From positions 1 through 24,614 of the forward strand of contig AUXH01000276.1 of the NCBI GenBank assembly GCA_000482145.1: DNA of 24,614 bases. Direction: 5' to 3'. Below the pieces are notes generated by a model. That model saw only the letters and a program-made list of their open reading frames with translations, had not been told where the DNA came from and ran no database searches. The stretch's first letter is position 1; every line of letters starts with the position of its first letter. This DNA comes from Strigomonas culicis. Taxonomy: Eukaryota > Euglenozoa > Kinetoplastea > Trypanosomatida > Trypanosomatidae. Shown in pieces: positions 7,329-14,191 of this stretch. A program made the position numbers and the translations under genes.

Positions 7329-8510
7329 CTACGAAATGTTAGACGGCAGACGCTGGACCTTGTACTCCTCCAGCAGCGGGCTGTCCTTGCACACCACATG
7401 CAGCACGGCCATCAGGCCGGGCATCCGGTACGTCTCCGAGCGGAACGTCTCCAGCAGCGGCCAGTCCAGGTGGACCTCGTAATACGCCGGCACCTTCACC
7501 CCATCGTCGACCTTGTAGAAGACCACGAGGCGGTCCGGCGACGCGTAGCGCCCGCGATCGTCCCACGGGAAGGGCAGCAGGTCTGCCAGGACGTCTAGCA
7601 CGGAGGCGTCGCAGATGACGTCGTGCGTCATATCCGTCTGGCTGTACTCGTCGTACATCCAGAGGATGGGCACGTGCAGCATCCGGTTCTCGTCGATATA
7701 CGGCTTGGGGTTGCCGTACGCGTTCATCTGCTCGCTGGACACCTCCGGCTTGCCGCTGATTTGGATGCCCTCGCTCGTGATGGCGCGCGCGATGTTGGAC
7801 ACCTTCACCGCGCTCACCTTCTCTTTGCGCTTGTCGGCCGCCTTCTTCTTCTCCACCTTGTCCAGCTCCGCCCGGCAGTGCACGCGCAGCTCCTCGAACT
7901 CCTTCTCCGCCGTCGCGTCCAGCGGCGGGTCCGACATGTCCCTCACCTTGGAAATGAACTCGAGCGCGAGGGCAAACTTCTTGATGGCCGCCGCGCACTT
8001 GGCCGCGCGGTAGTAGGCCTTCTGGTAGGAGGGCCACAGCAGCACCGCGCGCTGGGCATCCTCGAGGCCGTGGCCGTAGTTGCCGATGATGAACTGGGCG
8101 AGGGCGCGGTTCGCGTAGATGACGGACGTCAGCGCCTTGTCCTTCCCCTTCGCCTGCAGCGCCTCCGTGTAGCTGTGCGCCGCCGCGCGCGCCAGGTTCT
8201 CGCGGTTCTCCTGCGTCGGGTTCAGCGCCATCTTCAACGCGCGGTTGCCGTGGTCCTTGCGGTTCTCCGCCACCTCGTCCGCGGGCATCTCATCGTACAC
8301 GATGGACGCCAGGGCGGCGCAGTTGGTGTTCTTCTCGATGTCCTCTTCGGAGATGTGCTCCATGAAAATAGGCATGTCCTCCCACGCGTCGGGGTCGATC
8401 TTGTAGTCGCCCTTGCGGTTCCAGATCTCATCGATCTCCGCCTGCAGCGTGTCGATGTGGCCTAGCTGATCATTGGACAGGTCCTTGTCCTGCACGAGTC
8501 CTCGGAGCAT
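7329..8510 (-). CDS. TTC4: TPR co-chaperone, TTC4/Cns1 family
   Basis: 393 residues, ATG at 8508-8510, stop TAG at 7329-7331. The N-terminal signature DAWEDMPIFMEHISEED (41-57) and ALASIVYDEMPADEVAENRK match TTC4/Cns1. Three TPR units follow (about 82-190). They carry the residues of an Hsp70/Hsp90 carboxylate clamp: Lys85 and Asn89 (KDHGN), Asn134 (YANRA), Lys164 and Arg168 (KAYYR). A charged helix (about 205-232) leads to the C-terminal wheel domain (about 278-390: MLHVPILWMYDEYSQTD, then FPWDDRGRYASPDRL, then YYEVHLDWPLLETF). Yeast Cns1 is an essential Hsp90/Hsp70 co-chaperone that supports eEF2 folding. A cytosolic role here follows from the family. The gene is complete and of usual length. 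Confidence 0.93.
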   Translation of the reverse strand: MLRGLVQDKDLSNDQLGHIDTLQAEIDEIWNRKGDYKIDPDAWEDMPIFMEHISEEDIEKNTNCAALASIVYDEMPADEVAENRKDHGNRALKMALNPTQENRENLARAAAHSYTEALQAKGKDKALTSVIYANRALAQFIIGNYGHGLEDAQRAVLLWPSYQKAYYRAAKCAAAIKKFALALEFISKVRDMSDPPLDATAEKEFEELRVHCRAELDKVEKKKAADKRKEKVSAVKVSNIARAITSEGIQISGKPEVSSEQMNAYGNPKPYIDENRMLHVPILWMYDEYSQTDMTHDVICDASVLDVLADLLPFPWDDRGRYASPDRLVVFYKVDDGVKVPAYYEVHLDWPLLETFRSETYRMPGLMAVLHVVCKDSPLLEEYKVQRLPSNIS

Positions 8511-8549
8511 GGTGTACTCTTCTTTTTTTATTTACCAAATTTAAAAGTG

Positions 8550-8606
8550 CTTGATCAAGTAGAGAGCGACAGTAAACGAGAAAAGAAAACAAGGGAGAAG
8601 AGAAAA
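8550..8606 (-). promoter_or_regulatory. Putative trans-splice acceptor for the TTC4-like gene
   Basis: Minus-strand TTTTCTCTTCTCCCTTG and TTTTCTTTTCTCG tracts precede GCTCTCTACTTGATCAAG, with the AG at 8550-8551 and a 39-nt 5' UTR. Confidence 0.55.
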
Positions 8607-8902
8607 CTGAGAGGGTGGATGCAGTAGGTCTGCGACTATTCTTTTCCATGGCATTATTTTACTAATAACAATAATACAGAATATAAGACATACAACGAAA
8701 AATAAGCATACGCGTAAGCATGCATACGACCAAATTCAACATCCATCACTTGTACACCTCAGGTTAACACGGTTCCACGCAAGACGAAATGTCAAATTTC
8801 ACTGGCAACCCGTGGCCAACATGAGTGCATAGCTTCCAAACATCCACCGTACAAGCCATGACAACACCTTTTTCCTTTTTTTTTCGATTGTGTGATTACC
8901 GC
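8607..8902. other. Intergenic spacer between small mitochondrial gene and TTC4-like gene
   Basis: Part of a 392-base gap. A/T-rich, with an A/T-run near 8870-8885 next to the preceding stop codon. No ORF or RNA gene was recognised. Confidence 0.55.
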
Positions 8903-9349
8903 CTAATACCATGTGCGCGGCACGACAGGCTTCGTACGTTGCATGTAGTCCTTCCAGCGCGGCACGTTGATGGGCTTCAGGAACTTGGTGTCGGGGTCCT
9001 TCGCATAGTCCACTACTTTGATATAGGGCGCAAACGGCAGAAAGTACGTCTGCTGCGGGTCGCGCCAGATGTTCTCCTTGGTCCGCGTGGGGAGCGTCTC
9101 CCGCCGCGCGCGCACCACGTCCGGGTCCTCCACAAAGGCGAACTGGTGCACAAACTCATGGTCATTCGAGACCCACCAGCGGTTGTACTTGTACGGCACG
9201 GTGCCGACGGAGGCCTCGCCGCCCTTCTCGCGCTGGAGTCGCGCCTCCTCCTTCTTCACGTGGCGCTGCAGCGCGAGCCGCCGCGGGAGGTGCACGCGGT
9301 GGTAGTGCTCCTTGAAGGAGTCCGCTACAAGCGCACTTCGACGAAACAT
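8903..9349 (-). CDS. Small basic protein, probably mitochondrial (ribosome or respiratory-complex subunit type)
   Basis: 148 residues, ATG at 9347-9349, stop TAG at 8903-8905. The N terminus (MFRRSALVADSFKEHYHRVH) is positively charged and lacks acidic residues early on, as in a mitochondrial targeting sequence. The body is basic and rich in Tyr, Trp, Pro and Asp (KYNRWWVSNDHEFVHQF at about 54-70; IWRDPQQTYFLPFAPYIKVV at about 94-113; LKPINVPRWKDYMQRTKP near the C terminus). No known enzyme motif or membrane span is visible. Proteins of this size and composition are common among kinetoplastid-specific mitoribosomal and respiratory-complex subunits, so I infer that kind of role without being able to name one. 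Coding is supported by high GC3 and a strong splice acceptor 28 nt upstream. Confidence 0.8.
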   Translation of the reverse strand: MFRRSALVADSFKEHYHRVHLPRRLALQRHVKKEEARLQREKGGEASVGTVPYKYNRWWVSNDHEFVHQFAFVEDPDVVRARRETLPTRTKENIWRDPQQTYFLPFAPYIKVVDYAKDPDTKFLKPINVPRWKDYMQRTKPVVPRTWY

Positions 9350-9377
9350 GATTCTTCTTTGTTTCCTCTCAAAGCTA

Positions 9378-9409
9378 CTAAAAAGGAAAAAAAAGAGAAG
9401 AAAGAAAAC
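9378..9409 (-). promoter_or_regulatory. Putative trans-splice acceptor, proximal (gene at 8903-9349)
   Basis: Minus-strand TTTTCTTTCTTCTCTTTTTTTTCC leads into TTTTTAG, with the AG at 9378-9379 and a 28-nt 5' UTR. This is a very strong tract. Confidence 0.75.
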
Positions 9410-9439
9410 TACTTCCTATTAGGGTTAAGAAAAACCACC

Positions 9440-9493
9440 CTGCTGCGGGGGTAAAGGAAGGGGGAGAGGGAACAGCGGAAGGAGAGAAGAGCA
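9440..9493 (-). promoter_or_regulatory. Second, distal pyrimidine tract and AG (alternative acceptor)
   Basis: A separate C/T-rich tract (CTTCTCTCCTTCCG, CCCTCTCCCCCTTCC, ACCCCCG) ends in GCAGCAG, with AGs at 9443-9444 and 9440-9441, about 92 nt upstream of the start codon. It could give an alternative, longer 5' UTR. Confidence 0.5.
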
Positions 9494-10172
9494 GATGTGT
9501 ATGAATGGAGCCACACTCGTAGAGGTACGTTAAGTCATGATAAACACTATTAGTATCTTCATAAAAACAAAAAAAAACACGCTATCGTATCTCGTGTTGA
9601 TATTGCCAATGGGATTAGTTCACTTCCTCCATAATAATTCGTAATGGAGCATAGCTTTCCTCATGTGCGCGTGCGTGTCAGTGCGTATGAGCGTGTGTCC
9701 TTCTTCTTTTGTAGTATATATATATATGACAATAGCACTGTAATTCACACATGCATGTACATACACTTAGGAATAGTTAACAAGAAAATATGGAAACATT
9801 TTGATGGACAGCGCGAAGAGAGGGATACAGAGCGTATCAGATTCTCAAACAATTGGGAAAACTAGCTTCAGAGAAAACCATTATAAGTACAAGAGCAATC
9901 AAGCATGATCAAATGATGCCCTTCTTTACAGTAGAAAAAAAAAGCATTTAGTACATTGACATGGGTGTCTCTATTAGTAGTGTTATTGTTAATGCCTCTA
10001 TTATTATTGGTGTTACAGAGCAATACAGTGAAAATGGAATTAATTACCCGTTTTTCTTTTGTGTTAATTCCTCTTGTTTGGTGAAACAAAGAGAGTAAAA
10101 GACCGTCAAGCAGGAAGGAGCTACACCCGCACTGAAACGCATCCCACCTCTTTTTCCCTCCCAGAGAGCGTA
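9494..10172. other. Long intergenic spacer after ERG4
   Basis: Most of an 823-base gap, the longest in the window. It is A/T-rich with a TA microsatellite (9715-9727) and short A-runs. Open frames are short, start at non-ATG codons, or lack a splice tract. No tRNA box or conserved RNA was recognised. It is most simply the 3' UTR of ERG4 plus the next gene's processing signals. Confidence 0.55.
9715..9727. repeat. TA dinucleotide microsatellite
   Basis: Uninterrupted TA alternation of about six units within the longest spacer. Confidence 0.85.
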
Positions 10173-11654
10173 TTAGTAAATACCAGGGATAAACTTGTAC
10201 GGGACCAGCTCAACGTACTCGTCCCACAGCTTGCCGTACTTGTCCTTGCAGCGCATCTCGTCGCGGCGCTCGCGGTCGACAAGGTGGGTGATAAAGAAGG
10301 AGGCGTAGAAGAAGGGGATGTAGGACTGGAAGCCGCAGGAGCTGCCCCACAGGAGGGCCATCGCGACGTCCACCGTGTAGTGGATCTTGCGGCCGTAGCG
10401 GTAGAAACCGTCGACGAAGAGCTCACCCTTCGCGCTCTTGATAGTGCGCGGGTGCTCGATGAAGCGCCACGGCAGCTGCGGGAAGGTGGCGCGCTTGATG
10501 ATCGACATGGGCACGCCGCTGCGGTACATGCGGAAGCGGTTCTTCTGCGAATTGATGGTGTCCCACACGTAGTAGCAGGCGAGAAGGGCGACGACCATGA
10601 TGCCGATCACCCACTTGGGGTGCTCCTTGTCCTTGAGCACGGTCTGGATGTATATGGACTGCATGCAGTAGAGGAAGGGCACGCCGCAGGTGTTCCAGTA
10701 GGCGAGCATCCAGCCGAACTTCTCGTAGTAGATGTCCCACGTCGTGATGATGCACTCCTCGCCCTTCTGCACCGCGTTGACGTACAGGAGGTGGGCGAAG
10801 ACCATGAAGCCCATGTTCACTGTGATGCGGCCGAGCTCCTGGTACTGCTCCGCGGCGCAGCTGAGGGTCAGCAGCATGAGCAGCACCCACGAGTTGCGGC
10901 ACTCCATAAACATCTTCACGTCGACGTTGCCGGGGAGGCCGAAGTTAAGGCCGGACCCGAGGAAGAAGTCGTAGATGAAGTTGCCCGTCATGCGGATGGG
11001 GCGGCGCAGGCCGACGATGTACACCGCCACGGCAATCGCGTCCGCCGTGACCGTCGCGGCGGTCACGTAGTGGCCGAACTCGTGCCGAAGGGTCTGCAGC
11101 GGGTAGACGCCCGTGTAGTGCAGCACGCCGGCGATGACGAGGACGGCGTACCAGGCGGACACGGCGTTGCACTTGTACGTGAGCCGCGCGCCGTTCTCCG
11201 ACGGGAGGGGCAGGCCCTTCACGTAGATCGCCGGGCACACCAGCGTGAGGACGTACTCCAGCAGCAGGAAGGCCCAAAAGGTGAAGAGGGACTTGCAGGT
11301 CAGCGAGGCGTGCTTGCCGAGGTAGCCCAAGAAGACCTGGGACATGGGCTCGCCCTTCAGCATGGCGTGGCCGGGGTAGATGAGTGTGCCCTCGAACAGG
11401 CTTAGGCACACGAAGAAGTAGTAGATGATGACATGTGAGAAGATCATGATGCCGAGCGCACCCCACGGTCCATTAAACTCGTAGTCGCCCCGCCAGGGGT
11501 CCTTCTCCGGCGTGAAGCGGCATGGGATGTCAATATGGTACGCTTCTTCGGCTGTCATGTCGGGCTTTCGGGCCGCCTTCGGCGACGCAGCGGGGCTGCT
11601 GGGCTTGGAGCGGGAGCGGGAGCGGCCGCGGCTGGTGGAACGCTTGGGAGGCAT
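10173..11654 (-). CDS. ERG4: Sterol C-24(28) reductase, ERG4 family
   Basis: 493 residues, ATG at 11652-11654, stop TAA at 10173-10175. It is an integral ER membrane enzyme that reduces the C-24(28) double bond in the last step of ergosterol-type sterol synthesis, using NADPH. The catalytic half matches ERG4: YDFFLGSGLNFGL (228-240), MFMECRNSW (248-256), KGEECIITTWDIYYEKFGWM (297-316), YWNTCGVPFLYC (319-330), YYVWDTINSQKNRFR (361-375), GRKIHYTVDVAMALLWGSSC (421-440) and the C-terminal KYGKLWDEYVELVPYKFIPG. About eight hydrophobic spans are visible. The details favour ERG4 over the related ERG24 (C-14) reductase. The first 30 residues are an unusual basic RS-rich segment (SRGRSRSRSK), probably cytosolic. 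The adjacent INO1 gene is also a lipid-synthesis gene, transcribed just before it. Confidence 0.93.
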   Translation of the reverse strand: MPPKRSTSRGRSRSRSKPSSPAASPKAARKPDMTAEEAYHIDIPCRFTPEKDPWRGDYEFNGPWGALGIMIFSHVIIYYFFVCLSLFEGTLIYPGHAMLKGEPMSQVFLGYLGKHASLTCKSLFTFWAFLLLEYVLTLVCPAIYVKGLPLPSENGARLTYKCNAVSAWYAVLVIAGVLHYTGVYPLQTLRHEFGHYVTAATVTADAIAVAVYIVGLRRPIRMTGNFIYDFFLGSGLNFGLPGNVDVKMFMECRNSWVLLMLLTLSCAAEQYQELGRITVNMGFMVFAHLLYVNAVQKGEECIITTWDIYYEKFGWMLAYWNTCGVPFLYCMQSIYIQTVLKDKEHPKWVIGIMVVALLACYYVWDTINSQKNRFRMYRSGVPMSIIKRATFPQLPWRFIEHPRTIKSAKGELFVDGFYRYGRKIHYTVDVAMALLWGSSCGFQSYIPFFYASFFITHLVDRERRDEMRCKDKYGKLWDEYVELVPYKFIPGIY

Positions 11655-11675
11655 GCGTTTGAATTGGGACGGAGT

Positions 11676-11735
11676 CTGATGTAATTTAGGAAATGAGCGA
11701 AATATATAGTTATGATAGAGAAGAAAAAAAAAAAA
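11676..11735 (-). promoter_or_regulatory. Putative trans-splice acceptor for ERG4
   Basis: A T-run with CTTCTC (minus strand, 11716-11735) is followed by A/T-rich sequence and then TTACATCAG, with the AG at 11676-11677 and a 21-nt 5' UTR. The tract-to-AG distance (about 40 nt) is longer than at other genes here. Confidence 0.5.
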
Positions 11736-12231
11736 CTACAAGAAAATAGTTAAAAAGACGTTAGAGAGAGCGGGAAGGAGAAATAAGAGAGTGAGTACCT
11801 GTGCCTTGCTTGGAGCAGTATGCAAACAGTTGTGACACCAGTGTGCGTTGTTCATTATTTATTCTGAAAGTGTGGTACGTGTTCTCTTTTTTTTATCATT
11901 ATTGCATTTGTTTTTTTTTTTTCATCACACGTCCACGCCTACGGTAACAGAAAACAAAATGCTCGTGCGTTCAACAATTAGGCTGATGCAAAAAAAAAAA
12001 AAAAATGTGGAGCAAAACAAAAAAAAAGAGGATGAGGGGCAACTCCACCGCCCGTGGTCAATCAAACTGCAGAAAGCAGAATGAGACGCTACTGGGGAGT
12101 GGAGGCGAGTCAGTCGCACAATCAAAAAAAGAAAAAAAAAGAAAGAAGAAAAAAAAGAAAGAAGAAAAAAAAGTTGTTTAGAGTTAGAGTTCATTCATAT
12201 TTATACGCTTCAGGGAGCGGCACGCGCCCTC
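11736..12231. other. Intergenic spacer between INO1 and ERG4 with a second pyrimidine tract
   Basis: Most of a 577-base gap. It is very A-rich on the plus strand. A strong T/C tract (minus strand, 12124-12172) lies about 60 nt after the INO1 stop, more than 400 nt from ERG4. A 39-codon ATG ORF (11736-11855, minus) ends in a hydrophobic stretch; I do not call it a gene. Confidence 0.5.
12124..12172 (-). repeat. Long homopurine/homopyrimidine tract
   Basis: Nearly 50 nt of A with scattered G on the plus strand, built of near-repeats of A-run plus GAAAGAAG. On the transcript it is a T/C tract in the INO1 3' flank, followed about 35 nt downstream by CTCCACTCCCCAG. Confidence 0.8.
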
Positions 12232-13803
12232 TTACAGAGGGGCACCCTGGTGCTCCGCGCGGAGGAAGGGCACGCGGCACTCCAGCAGCATGTTGTTCTC
12301 CGCCGGCAGACCCACCAGCGCACGCAGCACGTTCTCGATGGCCTGCTTCTGGCGGTTGAGGGCGTTGACGACGGGGGTGCCCTCCGGCACCTGCGGCGCC
12401 TTCAGCAGGTAGGACAACAGGGAGAGGATGGTCTCCATGTGCTCGTACGACTGCTGCGCGCCCTCCTCCGTGGCGACGGACACACGCTCCATCAGCTCCG
12501 TCAGGACGACGAGGTCGATGATGAGGGGGGTCGCGAGCAGCGAGTCCTCGCAGGTGTTGTGCAGCACGATGGTCTGCTCGCCGCCCATGAAGATGGAGAA
12601 GGTGTACTCGTCCAGAGCGCGCTTGCTGTCGCCGACGTACGGCAGGTACTTGATGACGATGCAGTGGTCCGGCTTGGACGAGCCCTCGGGGAAGAGGATC
12701 TCGTTCGAGGAGACCATGTCGTCCACGACGTTGCTCTTGGAGATCTCCTTCGAGCGGAACTGGCGCGGGGCGGTCAGGTTGTACCCGTCGTTGTTGCCGA
12801 GATGGTTGTAGCTGGCAATGCACTCCGGCTTGATGCCGGCGCCGACGAAGAACTCGACGAGCGCAGACTTCATCTTGGTCTGGCCGCTCTTGAAGTCGTC
12901 ACCGCCGACGAAGACCTTGTGGTGGTGCGCCAGCTCGACGAGACCGCTGCACAGCGTGTTCTGCGGGGCGCCGTTGATGTAGCTGCAGCCCTCCAGCACC
13001 GCGGCGAGCGCGTACAGCAGCGACGGGGCGAGCTCCGCCTCGTCGCGCTTGACGGCGGCAATGAGGTTGTCGGCCGTGTCGTGGACGCCCACCTTGTGCT
13101 CGCTGAAGCGCTCCGTGTTGGCGGTCCAGAGCACAATCACCTTGTCGAGCTGGTTGGACGCCTTGAAGTTGCGGATGTCCGCGCGTACCTTCTCCACGGC
13201 CTCCCACTTGCTCGACGCGCGGATGATGTTGTTCGCGCGCTCCTGCTGGTTGCCCGCGACGAAGTCGAGGTCGAAGAGCGCGGGCAGGGGCACCAGGGAC
13301 TTCATGCGGTCGTACAGCGCGTCCTGCAGCTGCACGTCGAGGACGCCGGCGCGGCGCATGGCATCACCCAGGTTCATGCTGCTGCAGTCCCAGCCGCCCA
13401 CCACGAGGTCGTTGGGGTGCACCATGGGCACGACGGCGTTCAGCGGGACGTGGGTCTCCTTCATGTCGCGGGTCATACCCAGGTTGATAGTGCTGGACTG
13501 CGTGATGGAACCAAAGTAGTTGGCCTTCTTCACGCCGCGCTTCGTGCGCCAGGAGACACCAAGCTTGTTGGCGAGAATGCCAGCGGTCAGCGTGCTGCCG
13601 TTGTTGCCGCCCCAGCCGACGAGCATGGTGCCCACACGAGGCACCTTGCGGTCCGTGCGGAACGAAAGGCTGGTGTCGACGGGCTCGATCTCGATCGTGC
13701 CGTCGCTGGTCCTGTTCACGCGCGTGTTGTGGTAGACGTACTTGGACTCGATCGCGCCATCGGTGTACTTGACCTTGTCGCTCTTCACACGAATCGTGGG
13801 CAT
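12232..13803 (-). CDS. INO1: myo-Inositol-3-phosphate synthase (L-myo-inositol-1-phosphate synthase)
   Basis: 523 residues, ATG at 13801-13803, stop TAA at 12232-12234. It converts glucose 6-phosphate to inositol 3-phosphate with NAD, the first committed step of inositol synthesis, which supplies phosphatidylinositol and GPI anchors. The NAD-binding loop GWGGNNGSTLTAGILANK (63-80) is intact. Other signatures are VGGWDCSSMNLGDAMRRA (135-152), LWTANTERF (225-233), YINGAPQNTLCSGLVELA (275-292), VGGDDFKSGQTKMKSALVEF (299-318), CIASYNHLGNNDGYNLTAPR (328-347) with SKEISKSNVVDDM (351-363), and YLPYVGDSKRALDEYTFSIF (386-405). Lysines in FKSGQTKMKS and GDSKRA correspond to the conserved active-site Lys positions of the family. 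Length and motif order match eukaryotic enzymes, and the protein appears complete and functional. Confidence 0.98.
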   Translation of the reverse strand: MPTIRVKSDKVKYTDGAIESKYVYHNTRVNRTSDGTIEIEPVDTSLSFRTDRKVPRVGTMLVGWGGNNGSTLTAGILANKLGVSWRTKRGVKKANYFGSITQSSTINLGMTRDMKETHVPLNAVVPMVHPNDLVVGGWDCSSMNLGDAMRRAGVLDVQLQDALYDRMKSLVPLPALFDLDFVAGNQQERANNIIRASSKWEAVEKVRADIRNFKASNQLDKVIVLWTANTERFSEHKVGVHDTADNLIAAVKRDEAELAPSLLYALAAVLEGCSYINGAPQNTLCSGLVELAHHHKVFVGGDDFKSGQTKMKSALVEFFVGAGIKPECIASYNHLGNNDGYNLTAPRQFRSKEISKSNVVDDMVSSNEILFPEGSSKPDHCIVIKYLPYVGDSKRALDEYTFSIFMGGEQTIVLHNTCEDSLLATPLIIDLVVLTELMERVSVATEEGAQQSYEHMETILSLLSYLLKAPQVPEGTPVVNALNRQKQAIENVLRALVGLPAENNMLLECRVPFLRAEHQGAPL

Positions 13804-13861
13804 GTTGGAAAGGAGGGAGGTGGTGGTGATAGAAGGAGGATTGAAAATAAGAATGATAGCT

Positions 13862-13890
13862 CTAAACCTTTTCGTGGAAGAAGAAGAGAA
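13862..13890 (-). promoter_or_regulatory. Putative trans-splice acceptor for INO1
   Basis: Minus-strand CATTCTCTTCTTCTTCCACG is followed by AAAAG (AG at 13868-13869) and then GTTTAG (AG at 13862-13863). Either AG gives a 5' UTR of about 60 nt. Confidence 0.55.
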
Positions 13891-14191
13891 TGGAATGGAG
13901 AAGAGCCGTCATGAACTGGTGTCACAATGAAGAAGGCGAGAAGTGCCCCCCAAAAAGCAGCATCGGTGTGGATGAGAAGCGGAGGAGTTGTCACCGTAGC
14001 AGGATGAAAAAGAATGCTGCAACGACACGTTGGGTAATGATGCATTGACTATACAGTCTATTATTCCATAGCAAGTGTTCTAATTGGTTGCATGTATGTT
14101 TGCCTTCCTCTTTTCCGCTTATTTGGTTCGCAGGGGGGGGGGGAGGGGGAGTCTGTGCCTGTAGTACCCTCCGGCGGCGCGCGCAAGGATC
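13891..14191. other. Intergenic spacer between B55-like gene and INO1
   Basis: Part of a 388-base gap of mixed composition. It contains a G-run tract (14133-14149 on plus, C-rich on the transcript) about 45 nt after the B55-like stop codon. No gene was recognised. Confidence 0.55.
14133..14149 (+). repeat. G-run (eleven G, A, five G)
   Basis: An eleven-base G-run and a five-base G-run separated by A. On the transcript it is a C-rich tract in the 3' flank of the B55-like gene, like the one at 1043-1059. Confidence 0.8.

Noticed and set aside
9868..10089. 73-codon minus-strand frame after ERG4
   Set aside because: It starts at TTG, is Asn/Thr-rich from A/T-rich sequence, and has no nearby splice tract.
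10074..11405. 443-codon plus-strand open frame
   Set aside because: Antisense to ERG4; a Val/Ala/Glu/His-rich shadow product.
10173..11654. ERG24 (C-14 sterol reductase) or lamin B receptor identity
   Set aside because: The C-terminal motifs (YYVWDTINSQKNRFR, GRKIHYTVD, ending in FIPG) and the KGEECIITTWDIYYEKFGWM segment fit ERG4 better, despite the LBR-like RS stretch.
12250..13914. 554-codon plus-strand open frame
   Set aside because: Antisense to INO1, which is certain by its motifs. The composition is typical of a GC-rich shadow frame.
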